This document shows positions 36,043 to 52,157 of a stretch of 64,000 nt of DNA, one piece after another (position 1 is the first letter of the stretch; every line of letters starts with the position of its first letter). The stretch lies in NCBI RefSeq assembly GCF_020921035.1, contig NC_063151.1, positions 8,928,001 to 8,992,000 of the forward strand, read 5' to 3'. Both the position numbers and the translations under genes were made by a program. The stretch is from Rhodamnia argentea. Its lineage: Eukaryota > Streptophyta > Magnoliopsida > Myrtales > Myrtaceae. The notes beneath the pieces were generated by a model that worked only from the letters and a program-made list of their open reading frames with translations, was not told the origin of the DNA and did not search any database.

Positions 36043-39000
36043 ATGAAGTTTGAAGGAGGTGATGAAGACGACAAGATCATCAGCCAGGTCGAAGTTGCGT
36101 CGAGCGGTGATGCTGAGAAGGTCTCGAGCTCCAGATTCATGTCTCTCTTGGCCTCCAAAGATCGTGACTATCTTCTCTCTCCTACTGGGTCTCAGGTTCT
36201 CTCTCTCTATCTCTCTCTACGGTAGAAGTAAGTAGAGCTTCATATCATCGCCGGCATAGACAGTAGTCGTACGAGTAGCTGTGTTCAGACGTCTTATCGG
36301 GTCATATTCTTTCGATATTTCCCATGTTTTGTTAACTATTCTTTAATTAACGAAAGATTCTGCTGCGTAGAAACCTTGCATCAGTAAAACTTATCTACAG
36401 TGTAAAAGAGGGGGGGATCCGTTGAAGAATCCACTCGTGTAGGATCAACCTAAGATCATGCCTGCCTTTCTTCTGGTTTTCCGATTATTCATCCTTTCCT
36501 CAAGATAGTGTGAGCTATCTCTCCATCATCCCAAGATATGATTCCCACCCTTAAATCTGACATAGGAGGCAAATCTAATCGTACGGCAAAGGGATCTTCC
36601 TAGGTCATCGGAGGCTTGGATTCGGGTTTGGTCTGATAACTAGAGAACAAAAGCTCGGATTTTTTCACGTGGGTTATGGTCTAAGTCAGTCTCCAGAGAG
36701 CAGTCTTGATTAGGTTTTATCAAAACCCTACCAAGCTAAGGTGCGCAGCAGAATTAGATGGACTCGACTACGAATTAGGGTCGGAAAAACGAGACTAATT
36801 TTCATTGAAACAACGGTTAGATCGGTTCATTGCGGGGAAGACTCGTGCCCTTAACCAGAGCCATGCTTAGAGAGTGGAGGAAGGATACGTTTTCTCACCA
36901 TCAACATAACACAGATTCTGTGTACTGTTTTATGCGGCTGTGTCTACCACAATATACGGTATCTTGATGTTATCGTGTCAATTTTCTAACATCAACCCGC
37001 TCACGTGCGACCCATGAAACCATGTCTAGTGTAGCATGGGCATCTTAGTGAATTAGCGAAGTTCTTGGACAGTTGATGCATGTCCATTGGTTTCGTGGTC
37101 TCCTTATCTTTTCCTTCCATGAAATAAAGTAGGTTTGCCTGTCGCAAGCTTGCCAGGGAAATTTTTCAAGCGCTTCCTTTACACGGTTACCGGATTTACT
37201 CACAAATGCACAGAAAATCTCCAAGTCGTACCAGCGAGATAGCGAATGTGATTCTCTCGAATTCCATGTGGAGATGCCGTGATCCGGACTGGGAATACGT
37301 CGGATCTAATCTAATCGTGCTTGATCCTTTAGTCAAAATTTATCAAACCTTGCGAAACACATGGGAGAGCAGAGAATGAACACGAAACGCATTGCATGGT
37401 TAACGTACGACGATCGTCTTCACCTATCGTCGTCCCTCTCTTGTGAAACTGGAGCTTCTTGTCGTGTTGTATCTGGTGGAGGGCCGTCCAGTGAAGAGTG
37501 AAGAGGAGGCCGTGTTGTGCTGCCACCTACCAAATTCGCAGAACCCCCTCTCCTCCCCCCCCAACCCACACACCCACCCAACCATCTCCTTCCTCATTGC
37601 GGGCGTCCCACAGTCTCTTTCCAACACCACCGCAAACCAGAAAGGAGCACCTAATCTTCAGTCTCCTTTAGGGCTTTCTCGCTTTTCGCTTTCTTCCTTT
37701 TTCTTTTCTTTCTGCAACTTCTCGCTCCAGCTGGCCTCGATGCGTGGGATCACGGGTGAGCCCCCAAGTGTCGTCATGTGGTGGGACGTCGTTTTCAAAC
37801 TTATTTAGAAGTGAAAAGAATGAATGAAGGCGATAATATTTCTCAATATTCCACAAGGCTGCACGGTACGTGGCATGCAAAACCCGTCCCAATGTGCAGA
37901 AAATGCATAGAAAAAACATGGGTTCTCTCTTTTACAATTCATGCTTTGTTGGACTTGCCCTTTTCAGGATTTGCTGGTCTTTAAGTTCTTAACACTAACT
38001 CAGGATTTGGCCGCCTGATTAAAGAATCATACTTTTAGGTAAAGGCTTCGGTTTATGTGGGGAACTAATGAGAATGAGTGGGAATTATTTGGCCGGGACA
38101 GGTGAAGGTCTCCGATCTGGAAGGCCATGTGGTGGGCCTCTACTTCTCGGCGAACTGGTACTCGCCGTGTCGGAACTTCAACCCCGTCCTATCGAACGCC
38201 TACGAGCAACTGAAGGCCAGCCAGTCCAACTTCGAGGTCGTCTTCGTCTCCGCCGACGAGGACCTGAGCGCGTTCAACAGCTACCGCTCCTCCATGCCGT
38301 GGCTCGCCATCCCCTTCTCCGACTTGCAGTCGAAGAAGGCGTTGAGCCATAAGTTCGACGTCGAGGGCATCCCGTGCCTGATCATCCTCCAGCCCGGCGG
38401 TCACAAGGAAGAGGAGGTATTGCGTGACGGCGTCGAGCTTGTCCACCGTTACGGGGTGGAAGCGTTCCCGTTCACGCGGGAGAGGTTGGAGGAATTGGAG
38501 AGGGAAGAGAAGGAGAAACATGAGAACCAGACATTTACCAATCTACTCAGCAGCCATGATAGGGATTATCTCCTGGGTCATCACCCTACGACTGGTCAGG
38601 TTAGTATCAGTAATTCAGCTTAGACCGGATCGAGTATTTTATGGTTGGACCGGCTTGGCTAGACTCGAAATGCTAACTATGTTATGTTAGGTACGAACTA
38701 GAAGAGCTCGTTGCAGTTTGGTCTTTTTAACGAGAAACTTTTTCCTTATACTAGGTCCATTTGGATTAGGTTAATCTTGATCATTGATTTTGTGGGTCCG
38801 ACATGAGCCACTTAAGGAGTTTATTACATCTTAGAATCGTCCATGGATGTAGGCCTCTGGAGCAACCATGGACTCTTACGTAGAAACCGCCGTGTGATCC
38901 GAATAACTTCATTGGAAAAAAAAAAAAAAATCGGGATGTCGTGTAATAGAGCTAATTTTATCGCCCTAGCTCGAGATTGGATTGGGTTGGGCCCAAATTG

Positions 39001-39780
39001 AGCCAAGTGGGAAAGGAAAGAATACTATCAACTAAACTCAATTTGATTGAACAAAACTTTGTGATCCTAGACATGAGTAACCAACCAAAGTTTAATCAAA
39101 GGTCAAGCTATATGCAAAGACATGGTAGAACTCACTGTTTCAAAGTGCAGGTACCGGTTGCTTCTTTAGTAGGTAAAACACTGGGCCTGTTCTTCTCCGC
39201 CCAGTGGTGCCTCCCGGGCATGAAGTTCACTCCCAAGCTCATCTCCATCTACCACAAGATCAAGCACGTGATCTCCCAGAGACCGGGCGTCGAGGACTTC
39301 GAGATTGTCTACGTGTCGAGCGACCGCGACCGAGCTTCCTTCGATTCCTACTTCGCCCTCATGCCCTGGCTCAAGCTGCCCTTCGGCGACCCCAAGATCA
39401 GGGCGCTGGCCAGGCATTTCGACGTGCAGAGCATTCCCTGCCTGGTCGTCCTGGGCCCGGACGGCAAGACCGTCACGAAGCACGGCCGGAGCCTGATCAA
39501 CTTGTATGGGGAGGATGCGTACCCATTCACGGAGGTCCGGCTGGAGTCGCTGCACCGGCAGATGGACGAGGAGGCGAAGGGCCTCCCGAAGTCGGAGCTC
39601 CACGCTGGCCACCGCCATGAGCTCACCCTGGTTTCGGACGGCACCGGCGGGGGGCCCTTCATATGCTGCGACTGCGACGAGCAGGGGTCCGGGTGGGCTT
39701 ACCAGTGCCTGGAGTGCGGGTACGAGGTGCACACGAAATGTGTCCGGGCCGCAGGTGGGGCCTCAACAGTCGGCCCATGA
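36043..39780 (+). CDS. NRX2: Nucleoredoxin 2-like protein with two thioredoxin domains and C1-like zinc domain
   Basis: Exons are 36043-36195, 38102-38599 and 39151-39780: 1281 nt, 426 residues, stop TGA, introns GT-AG. Exons 1 and 2 end in near-identical peptides (SRDRDYLL-like, then TG/SQ), marking an internal domain duplication. Thioredoxin domain 1 (about 52-190) has the site W70-Y-S-P-C74; domain 2 (about 218-360) has W236-C-L-P-G240. Each therefore lacks one Cys of the classical WCxxC. Both keep the MPWL and IPCL segments of nucleoredoxins. The C-terminus (about 370-420) is a DC1/C1-like zinc domain with H-x6-C-x2-C spacing, WAYQCLECGYEVHTKC. Plant NRX proteins are cytosolic/nuclear thiol oxidoreductases that protect or reset targets during stress; with single Cys sites, this copy's catalytic mode is unclear. 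The start follows a GA-rich 5' leader (about 36008-36030). Intron 1 is 1.9 kb. Confidence 0.88.
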
Positions 39781-40320
39781 GGGCCTGCTTTGTTCAGCTG
39801 ATAGTTCAGATTTTCTGATGGGGGCGTGTGCATGGTATCGCCAAGTAAGTCGTTCACTTCGTACCGTTGATTCGAATTGAATAGCTGATGATCAAGAGGG
39901 TTCTTAAAGTCTTCTTCTTGATGTGTGAATGTGCTGCGAGTCCGTCTCTTTGAAAGAAACCTGTATTCGAAAAATTGCTTTTCGGAGTTCGGAGGACAGC
40001 AAACTAATCGATCTGCGGAAAATGTTCACGGACCCAAAAACAAAAAGCTAAAAGGAGATTACTTTTCTTAAATCACCAAATAAATGAAATAACATTTTTC
40101 TCGAAAATGATATTTTCGCAGAAATTATTTTTCCCCAAGTTTTTGTTTCGAACGCATACTAGATTACAAAATGTATCTCAATGTAATCTGATATACTAGG
40201 TTTTCTTTGGCCAAGAGATGTACTATCAATGGAGTCCGAAAGATTTACATTACAAAAAGCCGCTGGGGAGACAATTAATTTTTAATCACATTGAAAGTAT
40301 GCGGATGCGAAAATAAAGAT

Positions 40321-40450
40321 GGGAAAAGTACCAAAAAAATCTCAAAACACATTACATTAGTATCAATTCAATCATAAATATTTTAATTGAGCCAATTGAG
40401 TCCATCCGGTCAATTTTAGCCGAAAATCGCTGATATAGACCCAAGCAATC
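40321..40450. repeat. Dispersed repeat family, truncated copy
   Basis: Begins GGGAAAAGTACCAAAAAAATC, the inverse of the end of the copy at 1-235, and continues with AGTATCAATTCAATC and GCCGAAAATCGCTGA. It breaks off just where the LTR-like copy at 40498 begins. Confidence 0.5.
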
Positions 40451-42664
40451 TTACTTGAAGAGCATTGGCAACTCGCGGTTATTGGCAACAAATATCAATT
40501 ATTGATGAGAACCCTTCGTGGAGACGTAGTCACGGACATCTTCATGTAACTGCCGAGTAACGATATTTTGGTATACGTAACTTATTTTAAATAAGTGTTA
40601 CTGCTGCTAGATGGTTTTTTTTTTTTTTTTATGATCACTATTTTAGGATTTCATAACTTCCTGTGAATATGTTTTGTTTTAACTGTTTTGTAACTTGCAA
40701 ATAAAGATTAGAAATTTATTTTTTTAAAGTTAGAATTAGGAAGTTATCTTTTAAATTTGGTCACCATTTGTAACCATCGGTTGTAGGCTAATGGCCACAG
40801 TGTAATTTTTTGAAGATCGTCAATCAAACTCCATATTTTTTGAAAATTTATCTTTATATTCACTTTTCCGCAATTTAAATAGCTAGGCATGATTGCCTTT
40901 AATCTTCGTATCTTTAAATTCTTTTTATTTACTTTCTTATCTAGAATTAACAAAGGACCCTCCACAACCTTTATCGATTCACTCGTGGATTCGTCACTAC
41001 TTCAAAAGATATTTCCTCGACACTTTTCAGTGAAACATCGTTTTTGCACATCAACTAGTGAGAAGCATTTTGTTGATTCGAGAATATTAGGATGGCACGA
41101 GCAAGAAACCAGTAAGAGTCTGGCAATGTTGTCGGCAACAATAACCCATTACCACAAACCTCTAATGAGGCTTCCGCACATACCGAGTCCTTTGCCACCA
41201 AAAAAAAGGCGGAGGGTAACCAACAAGGAGATGTAGATCTTTTATACTGAAGAGCAGCTAAGGGATGTTGCTCCAAATTAGAACAGCAAAATGGAACGGA
41301 TAATTTTAGTGTGTGTCACATGTTGGATGTGATCAAGCCAATTGTCATCAATGATGTGTATGATGCTCTATCGAGGTTAGTATAGTCCAATCAACCACTA
41401 GTGTTCCAAGTCAATCCAATGGTAATAGGGTACGTTTCTAGTCTCTCTCCATTTATCGATGTTAGTTAAATTGCTCATAATGGAAATGACAATTTGGCAA
41501 GCAAAATTGGTCGACAAAATGGACCAATGCTAAACAGTGAAAATATAAGGCCAATTGGTGCACTGCGACCACTCAATGGGGGCGAATACATGCATTAGGC
41601 CTAACATGCCGATTAACAAAGATAATCCAGCAAGACCAACATCACTGCCTGGGGGTGAAATGGCCAACCAAATCCACAATTGAACCCAGCAGAGATTGTT
41701 GAAGAAGGTTCGACGACAATTGGGGTTAGAAAGGGGTGTTGTCATATCTGTTTATAGAAACTACATCTTGAATGTGCTAATAATCAGTTTTTGCCGAGAG
41801 GCTTCACAACCTTTAACTTTGCCATTTTTACCGGCGAAAATGAAAAATCGAGACGATTTGTTAGCCTAATGTGGGGAACCAAAGACAGATGAGTCTTTAA
41901 GGCTATAGTTATTTCATTTATCTTTATCGAAAACTGCTTTCACCTGATACACTAACTTACCATCAAATTCTATTGAAAACTAGGCTGAGATGGAAAGGCA
42001 ATTCCATTGTCATACCTGCAGATTTTGCCAGATTCTGTCACAGAGTAAATGAGTCAATCCATCTATTTGTTACTCCATTCAAATAGAGGAGAGATATATG
42101 CCTCACTTCACTTTCAGAAAAATAGTTAATGAATTTGGCTTTTAATGGTTGTAATTTTATGTTAGAGAAAAAAAATCGAGCTTTTGCCTATTTATTTTAA
42201 TTGGCAAAGAGAGTGCTTAAGTACGAATAACTAGTTCAAATTACGGATAAACGGCTACATGAAGAGTGTAAAGATATGAGTCATATGATGAATTTAACCA
42301 AGATAAAATTCAGTAAGGAAAAATTGAGTTTGCCGATAATAAGGGCGCATATGATGACTCTTGATTATCTAACTTAAATGAATCAAGTGATTGATAAATC
42401 ATTTAATTACTTTAAAGGGGACATATGTTGACACCCAAAAATGATGATTTTTTTGTTATACTCGACAAGTGACAAATTTTGTCAATAATAACAGAGTTTG
42501 GTGAACAAGTCATCCATAAAAAAAAACAATTGACAACTCACCAAGGAAGTTATGGACATGAAACATAAGTTATTAATGAGAATCCTCACTAGGACGAAGT
42601 CATCAACATCTACATGTAACTGTCGTTTAGCGACATTTTCATATATGTAACTTCTTTTAAATAA

Positions 42665-43060
42665 TGGGTTAATATCATGAAAAATCTCACACCGGTACAT
42701 CTGTGACAAATTTACTCCAAAATGATGCATCTATGATAAATTTTACCCAAACTCATTATTTAACCACAAAAAATTTCAAATTAGTACACCTATGTTAGTT
42801 TTTGTTAAATTGGGTTAATGCCTCGGAAAACTCCAAACTATTATACATGTGACAAACGGACAGTAAAAATCCAAAATGATACACCCGTTAACTATTACGT
42901 GTCATCCAACTCTGCAATTTGATGGTAAAATCTAACAACAACTAACATATGGTAAATTTGTCACGGGTATATCAATTTAAGATTTTTTGTTGTCAAAAAA
43001 TTGACTTAGGGTAAATTTGTCACAACTATACCAGTATAGTGTTTTTCGTGATTTTAACCC
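42665..43060. mobile_element. Mutator-type MITE with 9-bp target duplication
   Basis: Ends are inverted: GGGTTAATATCATGAAAAA on the left and the complement of GGGTTAAAATCACGAAAAA on the right, with both arms continuing to GTGACAAATTTAC. The 9-bp duplication TTTAAATAA is at 42656-42664 and 43061-43069. Removing it restores TTTAAATAAGTGTT as in the other LTR copy near 40590. No coding potential. Confidence 0.8.
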
Positions 43061-43305
43061 TTTAAATAAGTGTTGCTAATAATAAGTAACTGTTGGGTGG
43101 TTGTATTTATGGTCACTATTTTACGATTTTAAAAAATTTTGTGGATAAATGTTGTCGTAATTTCTTGTAATCACAAATAGGATTATAAAGTTATCGGTTT
43201 AGAAGATAGGACTAGAAAGTGATCTTATAAATTGAATAACCATTTGTACCTATCATCGGTTGTAGGTTTAAATAGACACGTTGTACTCTTTGTATAGACT
43301 AGAAT

Positions 43306-44238
43306 TAGAGCTGTCAATATGGGTCCATGACCTACATTTGACCCATATTTAAAAGAAATGGGTTCAATATGGGCTGCTAGTTTTTCAGAGGGCCTAGTAA
43401 AAATGGGTCCAAATTGAAGTACAATCTGATGGGTCAAAAATGGGTTACACATAAAACCCAAATCGAACCCATTTTTGACCCATAAAAACAGGAAGGAAAA
43501 TTCCAGATGTTTAAGCTTGGCATGCGTTTAAGACGCGTGCTATCGATTCGCCCTCTCCTTCCCTCGTCCACATTGAACATTTCACAAGAAACAATCGATT
43601 GGCTCTTGTCACGGATGTGGGACCACCTGCGAATTCCCCACGCAATCTCCCACTCAGTCCCAAAACATACGTATCCTTTTTTTTTGCCTTACTGTCCGAA
43701 CAGAGATTTTAGCATCTTTCCATGTTGCTAACTTGCTATGCACTCTTCTTCAGCCTGCATAAATCCCGCAAGCCGCCACCGCGGCAGGTTGTCGTAGAAA
43801 AATGAAAGCAAAATGAAATAAAAATAATTTTTTTAATAATAAAAAATTTGAATAATTTTTTTAAAAATATTAAAATAGAAAAATAAAATAAATATTAAAA
43901 ATTCACTAGATTTTTATTGCATGAAAGTATTTTAGTAACATCATTTTTATTTTATTTGCTAATTTTTTTATCATTTAATTTATTTTTTATTTGATGTGAA
44001 ATTTTTATCTAGTAATACATATCTGTGAAGAGCTTAAAATAGGTTAAATTAGTTGCATAAGTTTTTTCTAGAATATTTGTGAGTTTTTTTCGTAATATGG
44101 GTCAAAACGGGTTGAGTTGGGTATGGGTCAGTTGCGGATCGAGTCGAGTATAGATCATCAAATATGAGTCAAAACGGGTTAGACGGGCCGGTATGGGTGG
44201 AATCATATTCGACCCGACATACCCATTTGACACCTCCA
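43306..44238. mobile_element. hAT-type non-autonomous element, 8-bp target duplication
   Basis: The left end is TAGAGCTGTCAATATGGG and the right end reads inverted as TGGAGGTGTCAAATGGG, both typical of plant hAT ends. The duplication ACTAGAAT is at 43298-43305 and 44239-44246. Interior repeats of ATGGGT/ACCCAT form inverted arms. The middle (about 43500-43760) is a GC-richer, non-repetitive block that may be captured host DNA; its 74-codon frame matches nothing I know. Confidence 0.82.
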
Positions 44239-45110
44239 ACTAGAATCAATCACGAAGACTCCAATTAATCCCAGAACTCAACCTTCTTTAAAAAAAAAAA
44301 GGGGGGGGGGTTGAAATTTAAATGGTTGGCTGCGATTGCCTCCATAGTGTTTGTACTTTTGAATTTCCTTGTCATTTACTTTCTTAATGACCATTCACAA
44401 CTTCTGTGGCTTCGTTCATCCCTTCATTAATATCTCGGAAGTATATTTCCTCGACGCTTCCCAGCGAAACAACAGCATCAGAGTATTCCAAAAAAAAAAA
44501 AAAAATAGATTATAATCAATTAGTTTTAAAAATCTTGATTCGCCAACATAGAACGGAATTTGAAATTTCACATCTCAAGGCCCTCTCACGTGGCAAGTTT
44601 GTAGAAGGGAAGCCGTTAACTTGACAATCCGATAGTATTGCTCGGTTATTTCGACCATACGGTCTCTCAATCAATAAGTGTTTTATACAAAACACGCGAG
44701 CATGGTGTGTGGATTTACGGTTGAGATTGTATCGTCCCCGATAATATTGTGAAGAAACATTCTACTTTGTAGAATGACAGAGAGGTCAAGTTAGAACGTA
44801 CGGGAAGGGTAAATGAAACACGCCCCCTGTAAAACGGAATAGAAGTATGGACCCTGAAAAATCTCTTGAAAACATTTTTACAGAGATGACCAAGAAGCTT
44901 ACCCCAAATTAAAAGGAGAGGACCACAAAAATTATTCCATGGACTGCCCAAGTGACAACGCAAAGGACCAAACGGAAAGCTAAAGTTAATACTTCAAAGA
45001 AAGAATAAACCACATGAAAAAAAATATTATAATAATAATAATAATAAAGAAGACCCTCTTCCTCTTCGCTATCATCATCCTCCATATAAGCTCTTGAACA
45101 CAGCAAAGCA

Positions 45111-45112
<2 letters not shown>

Positions 45113-45141
<29 letters not shown>
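45113..45141 (+). repeat. CT microsatellite in the CPK29-like 5' UTR
   Basis: About 14 CT dinucleotides ending 10 bp before the ATG. Pyrimidine-rich leaders of this sort are common in plant 5' UTRs and may influence transcription or translation. Confidence 0.85.
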
Positions 45142-45144
<3 letters not shown>

Positions 45145-45151
45145 GCCAACA

Positions 45152-50029
<4,878 letters not shown>

Positions 50030-50340
50030 GAAGCAAGATAGATGAATGATTATTTGTTCTCCCTTTTGTACATTCATCTCTACAATAAGCCTGTGTACAG
50101 ATTGTGTACTATTGATTCCTACTGCGGTGACCATCCGAACACCGAGACATGACGATCCAACGCGATCGTCGGTGAATTAATATGTTGAACAAAATCAACG
50201 ATTATCGGAGAATTGGAATGCAGAATAAATATTTTCCCCTTCAGCTTTCTTTCTAGCTAGTCCCGCACACATGCACATGCTTGGAGAGACAACAGATTTG
50301 TGAGCTGCAAATTTTTTTTTTCTTCCCTTTTGACAAGTTA

Positions 50341-50530
50341 AAGGGATGACGACCCTCTCTAAGTATTACCATGAGGTCGCCCATCCACCACGAGATATTC
50401 AGATTGAGTCATAATTACTCCACACCACCCACCTCTCTCGAAGATCTAAAGTTTGTGAGTCCGTCATCGCAGCTCCATCAAGATATCGACAGTCCGAAAA
50501 TCTCTCCACAGGAGAGATGCAGCACCTAAC
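50341..50530. repeat. Dispersed repeat related to the core of the foldback element
   Basis: Shares an ordered set of blocks with 60880-61000: TAATTACTCC.CACCAC, a GAGTCCGTCA-like block, GCAGCTCCATCAAGAT and ATCGACAGTC. Similarity is partial. No coding gene is supported. Confidence 0.5.
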
Positions 50531-51205
50531 AACAGCTCCTAGATTCGCCCACGACCCGAATCGAGCCCGCGATCTCGTGAAAGGTCAAACGACCATTTCA
50601 TCCGCCGATCATCCCGGCTGTCGGAAGATCTCCTTCTGCTCAAAGGGTCGAACGCGCGTGTATCAAGAGGGGAAAGAAGAATCTCCTGCTAAAACCCTAA
50701 AGAAGACTATTCAACTTAATTCAGACTTAGCATTGGCACATGCACGTGCAAAAGACAGATAAAATAAAGGGTAAGCGAGAGGCCCCTTGTGGGGCAATTA
50801 CCGAAATCCTGGAAACTTCATCTTCTCCGGGTCGTATGCTGAACCTCCTGGAAACTCAAACCTAATCTTCACACGCATAACGTTCAAGATTTAACCTTCT
50901 CAAAGTCAAGAAACAGACTTCGACCAACCAAAAAAAAAAGTCAACAAACGACGGAGCAAAATGAAAGGTTTAAGCGCGTTCTTCACGTACGTCCAAGAAT
51001 ATGTTCCCATTGTTTGGATCGAACCATGGTACGCCGAGGCCGATGTTATGTAAGCTTTGACTCGAAGTGCAGTGTATATGAGTCTGAAGACAAGAACAGG
51101 CACCTACCCAACTGTTTTTCTAATAAATTCTGCTGGCGGGGAGTAGGACCCTTCTGCCTCCTTTGGCTTTGACCGCTTACCCATTTGGCCATTTGATGCA
51201 GTCAA

Positions 51206-51212
51206 TATATAT
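51206..51212 (+). promoter_or_regulatory. Probable TATA box of the syringolide-induced-like gene
   Basis: TATATAT 61 bp before the ATG at 51273, in GTCAATATATATGGC. The spacing would leave a very short 5' UTR. Confidence 0.35.
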
Positions 51213-51272
51213 GGCTCGGTACAACCAGAGGCATTACACTCAAGGAAGAGCGGCTCATCGTGTTGCCAAAAG

Positions 51273-52157
51273 ATGGAGAAATCACAAGCCAAGCCGAAGA
51301 GCAAGAAGGTGTTGAAGTTCCTGCCCAGAACAGCTTCGTCCGTCAGCTTCTTTCGAAACCCTCCTTTCAGCCCCGGTAGAGACAAGAGATCATCGTATTC
51401 ATCGGAGCTCGTTAACAGCACAAAATGCAGGCTCAGATCCCATGTCGGTAAAGGGTTTTCTGGTCCACTCGTATCCCTAATTCCCAACGAAGCTCGAGCC
51501 GCAAGCAAGAATGATCGAGGTTTCGATGTGAACGAACCCACTTCGCCGAAAGTCTCGTGCATGGGCCAGATCAAGCACAAGCACAAGACCAAGAAATCGC
51601 AGTCGCCTTCAGCTGATAAACGTTCTTCCTTTTCCTCATCCACGTCTTCTTCATATAACAAGTTGAACCGGGATGCCGACAAGCCTCCGAGACAGAGTAA
51701 TTCTCGCGAGCTGAAGAAGCAGAGCTCAACGTTAAAGAGACTATTCAGCAGGGCTAGAGGAGGCAACAAGAAGAAAGGGTCTGATGCTTCGGGAAATAAC
51801 TGCCGGAAGCCACCGTTGCTTCCCGATAGAGCCCCGTCCTTGAGTCAGATGGAACGGTTTGCGAGCGGGAGGGACGCACAGGCAAGCTTCGACTGGTCAG
51901 CTGAGTTCGGGCCAGTGTTGGATGCCGACCACCGGGACTACTATCACTATTACTCGGATGAAGAGAGGAGAGAGAGTGATCAAGAAGAGGAGGAGGAAGT
52001 GATAATTCCTTTCTCCGCACCAATTCCGGCTGCTGGCGGCGGCGGCGGCAGGGTGAATCCACAACCGAGGAAAGAGATCAACCTGTGGAAGAGAAGGACC
52101 ATGGCTCCTCCCAGGCCTCTCCAATTGCACCAACCCGCCATGGTTAGAGCAAATTGA
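51273..52157 (+). CDS. Syringolide-induced protein 14-1-1-like, single exon
   Basis: A single exon encodes 294 residues, starting MEKSQAKPKSKKVLKFLPR and ending in TGA. It has no enzymatic domain. It is basic and Ser-rich, with conserved blocks GKGFSGPLVSLIP (about 59-71) and EPTSPKVSCMGQIKHK (about 88-103), a Lys/Arg-rich stretch, then an acidic run (about 236-245) and a Gly/Pro-rich tail. These blocks are characteristic of the uncharacterised family called syringolide-induced protein 14-1-1 (soybean elicitor-responsive; Arabidopsis At1g76070/At1g20310 by memory). Molecular function is unknown and I assign none; its basic, disordered nature suggests nuclear or membrane-peripheral location, which is inference. 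A TATATAT at 51206-51212 lies about 60 bp upstream. It sits 1.2 kb downstream of the CPK29-like gene on the same strand. Confidence 0.85.
   Translation: MEKSQAKPKSKKVLKFLPRTASSVSFFRNPPFSPGRDKRSSYSSELVNSTKCRLRSHVGKGFSGPLVSLIPNEARAASKNDRGFDVNEPTSPKVSCMGQIKHKHKTKKSQSPSADKRSSFSSSTSSSYNKLNRDADKPPRQSNSRELKKQSSTLKRLFSRARGGNKKKGSDASGNNCRKPPLLPDRAPSLSQMERFASGRDAQASFDWSAEFGPVLDADHRDYYHYYSDEERRESDQEEEEEVIIPFSAPIPAAGGGGGRVNPQPRKEINLWKRRTMAPPRPLQLHQPAMVRAN

Larger units (their letters stand above)
40498..44474 (+). mobile_element. Decayed Ty3/gypsy element with two later insertions in its 3' LTR
   Basis: A long direct repeat pairs 40498-41036 with 42566-44474. Shared blocks in order are TTATT.ATGAGAA, CATGTAACTG, TTTAAATAAGTGTT, GTCACTATTTTA, CATTTGTA, ATCGGTTGTAGG, GATTGCCT and ATTTCCTCGAC. 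The second copy starts at 42426 with TGTTGACACCC after a polypurine tract AAAGGGGACATA, marking it as the 3' LTR on the plus strand. The first copy lacks its beginning. The 1.4-kb interior has broken gag-like text (RGFTT, FTGENE, SIYLLLHSNRGE) near 41800-42100. It is an old, inactive element. Confidence 0.7.

Noticed and set aside
39166-39732. 188-codon open frame opposite nucleoredoxin exon 3
   Set aside because: Antisense shadow of a confirmed exon with high GC third positions.
51104-51769. 221-codon minus-strand open frame
   Set aside because: Antisense of the syringolide-induced-like gene; no family match.
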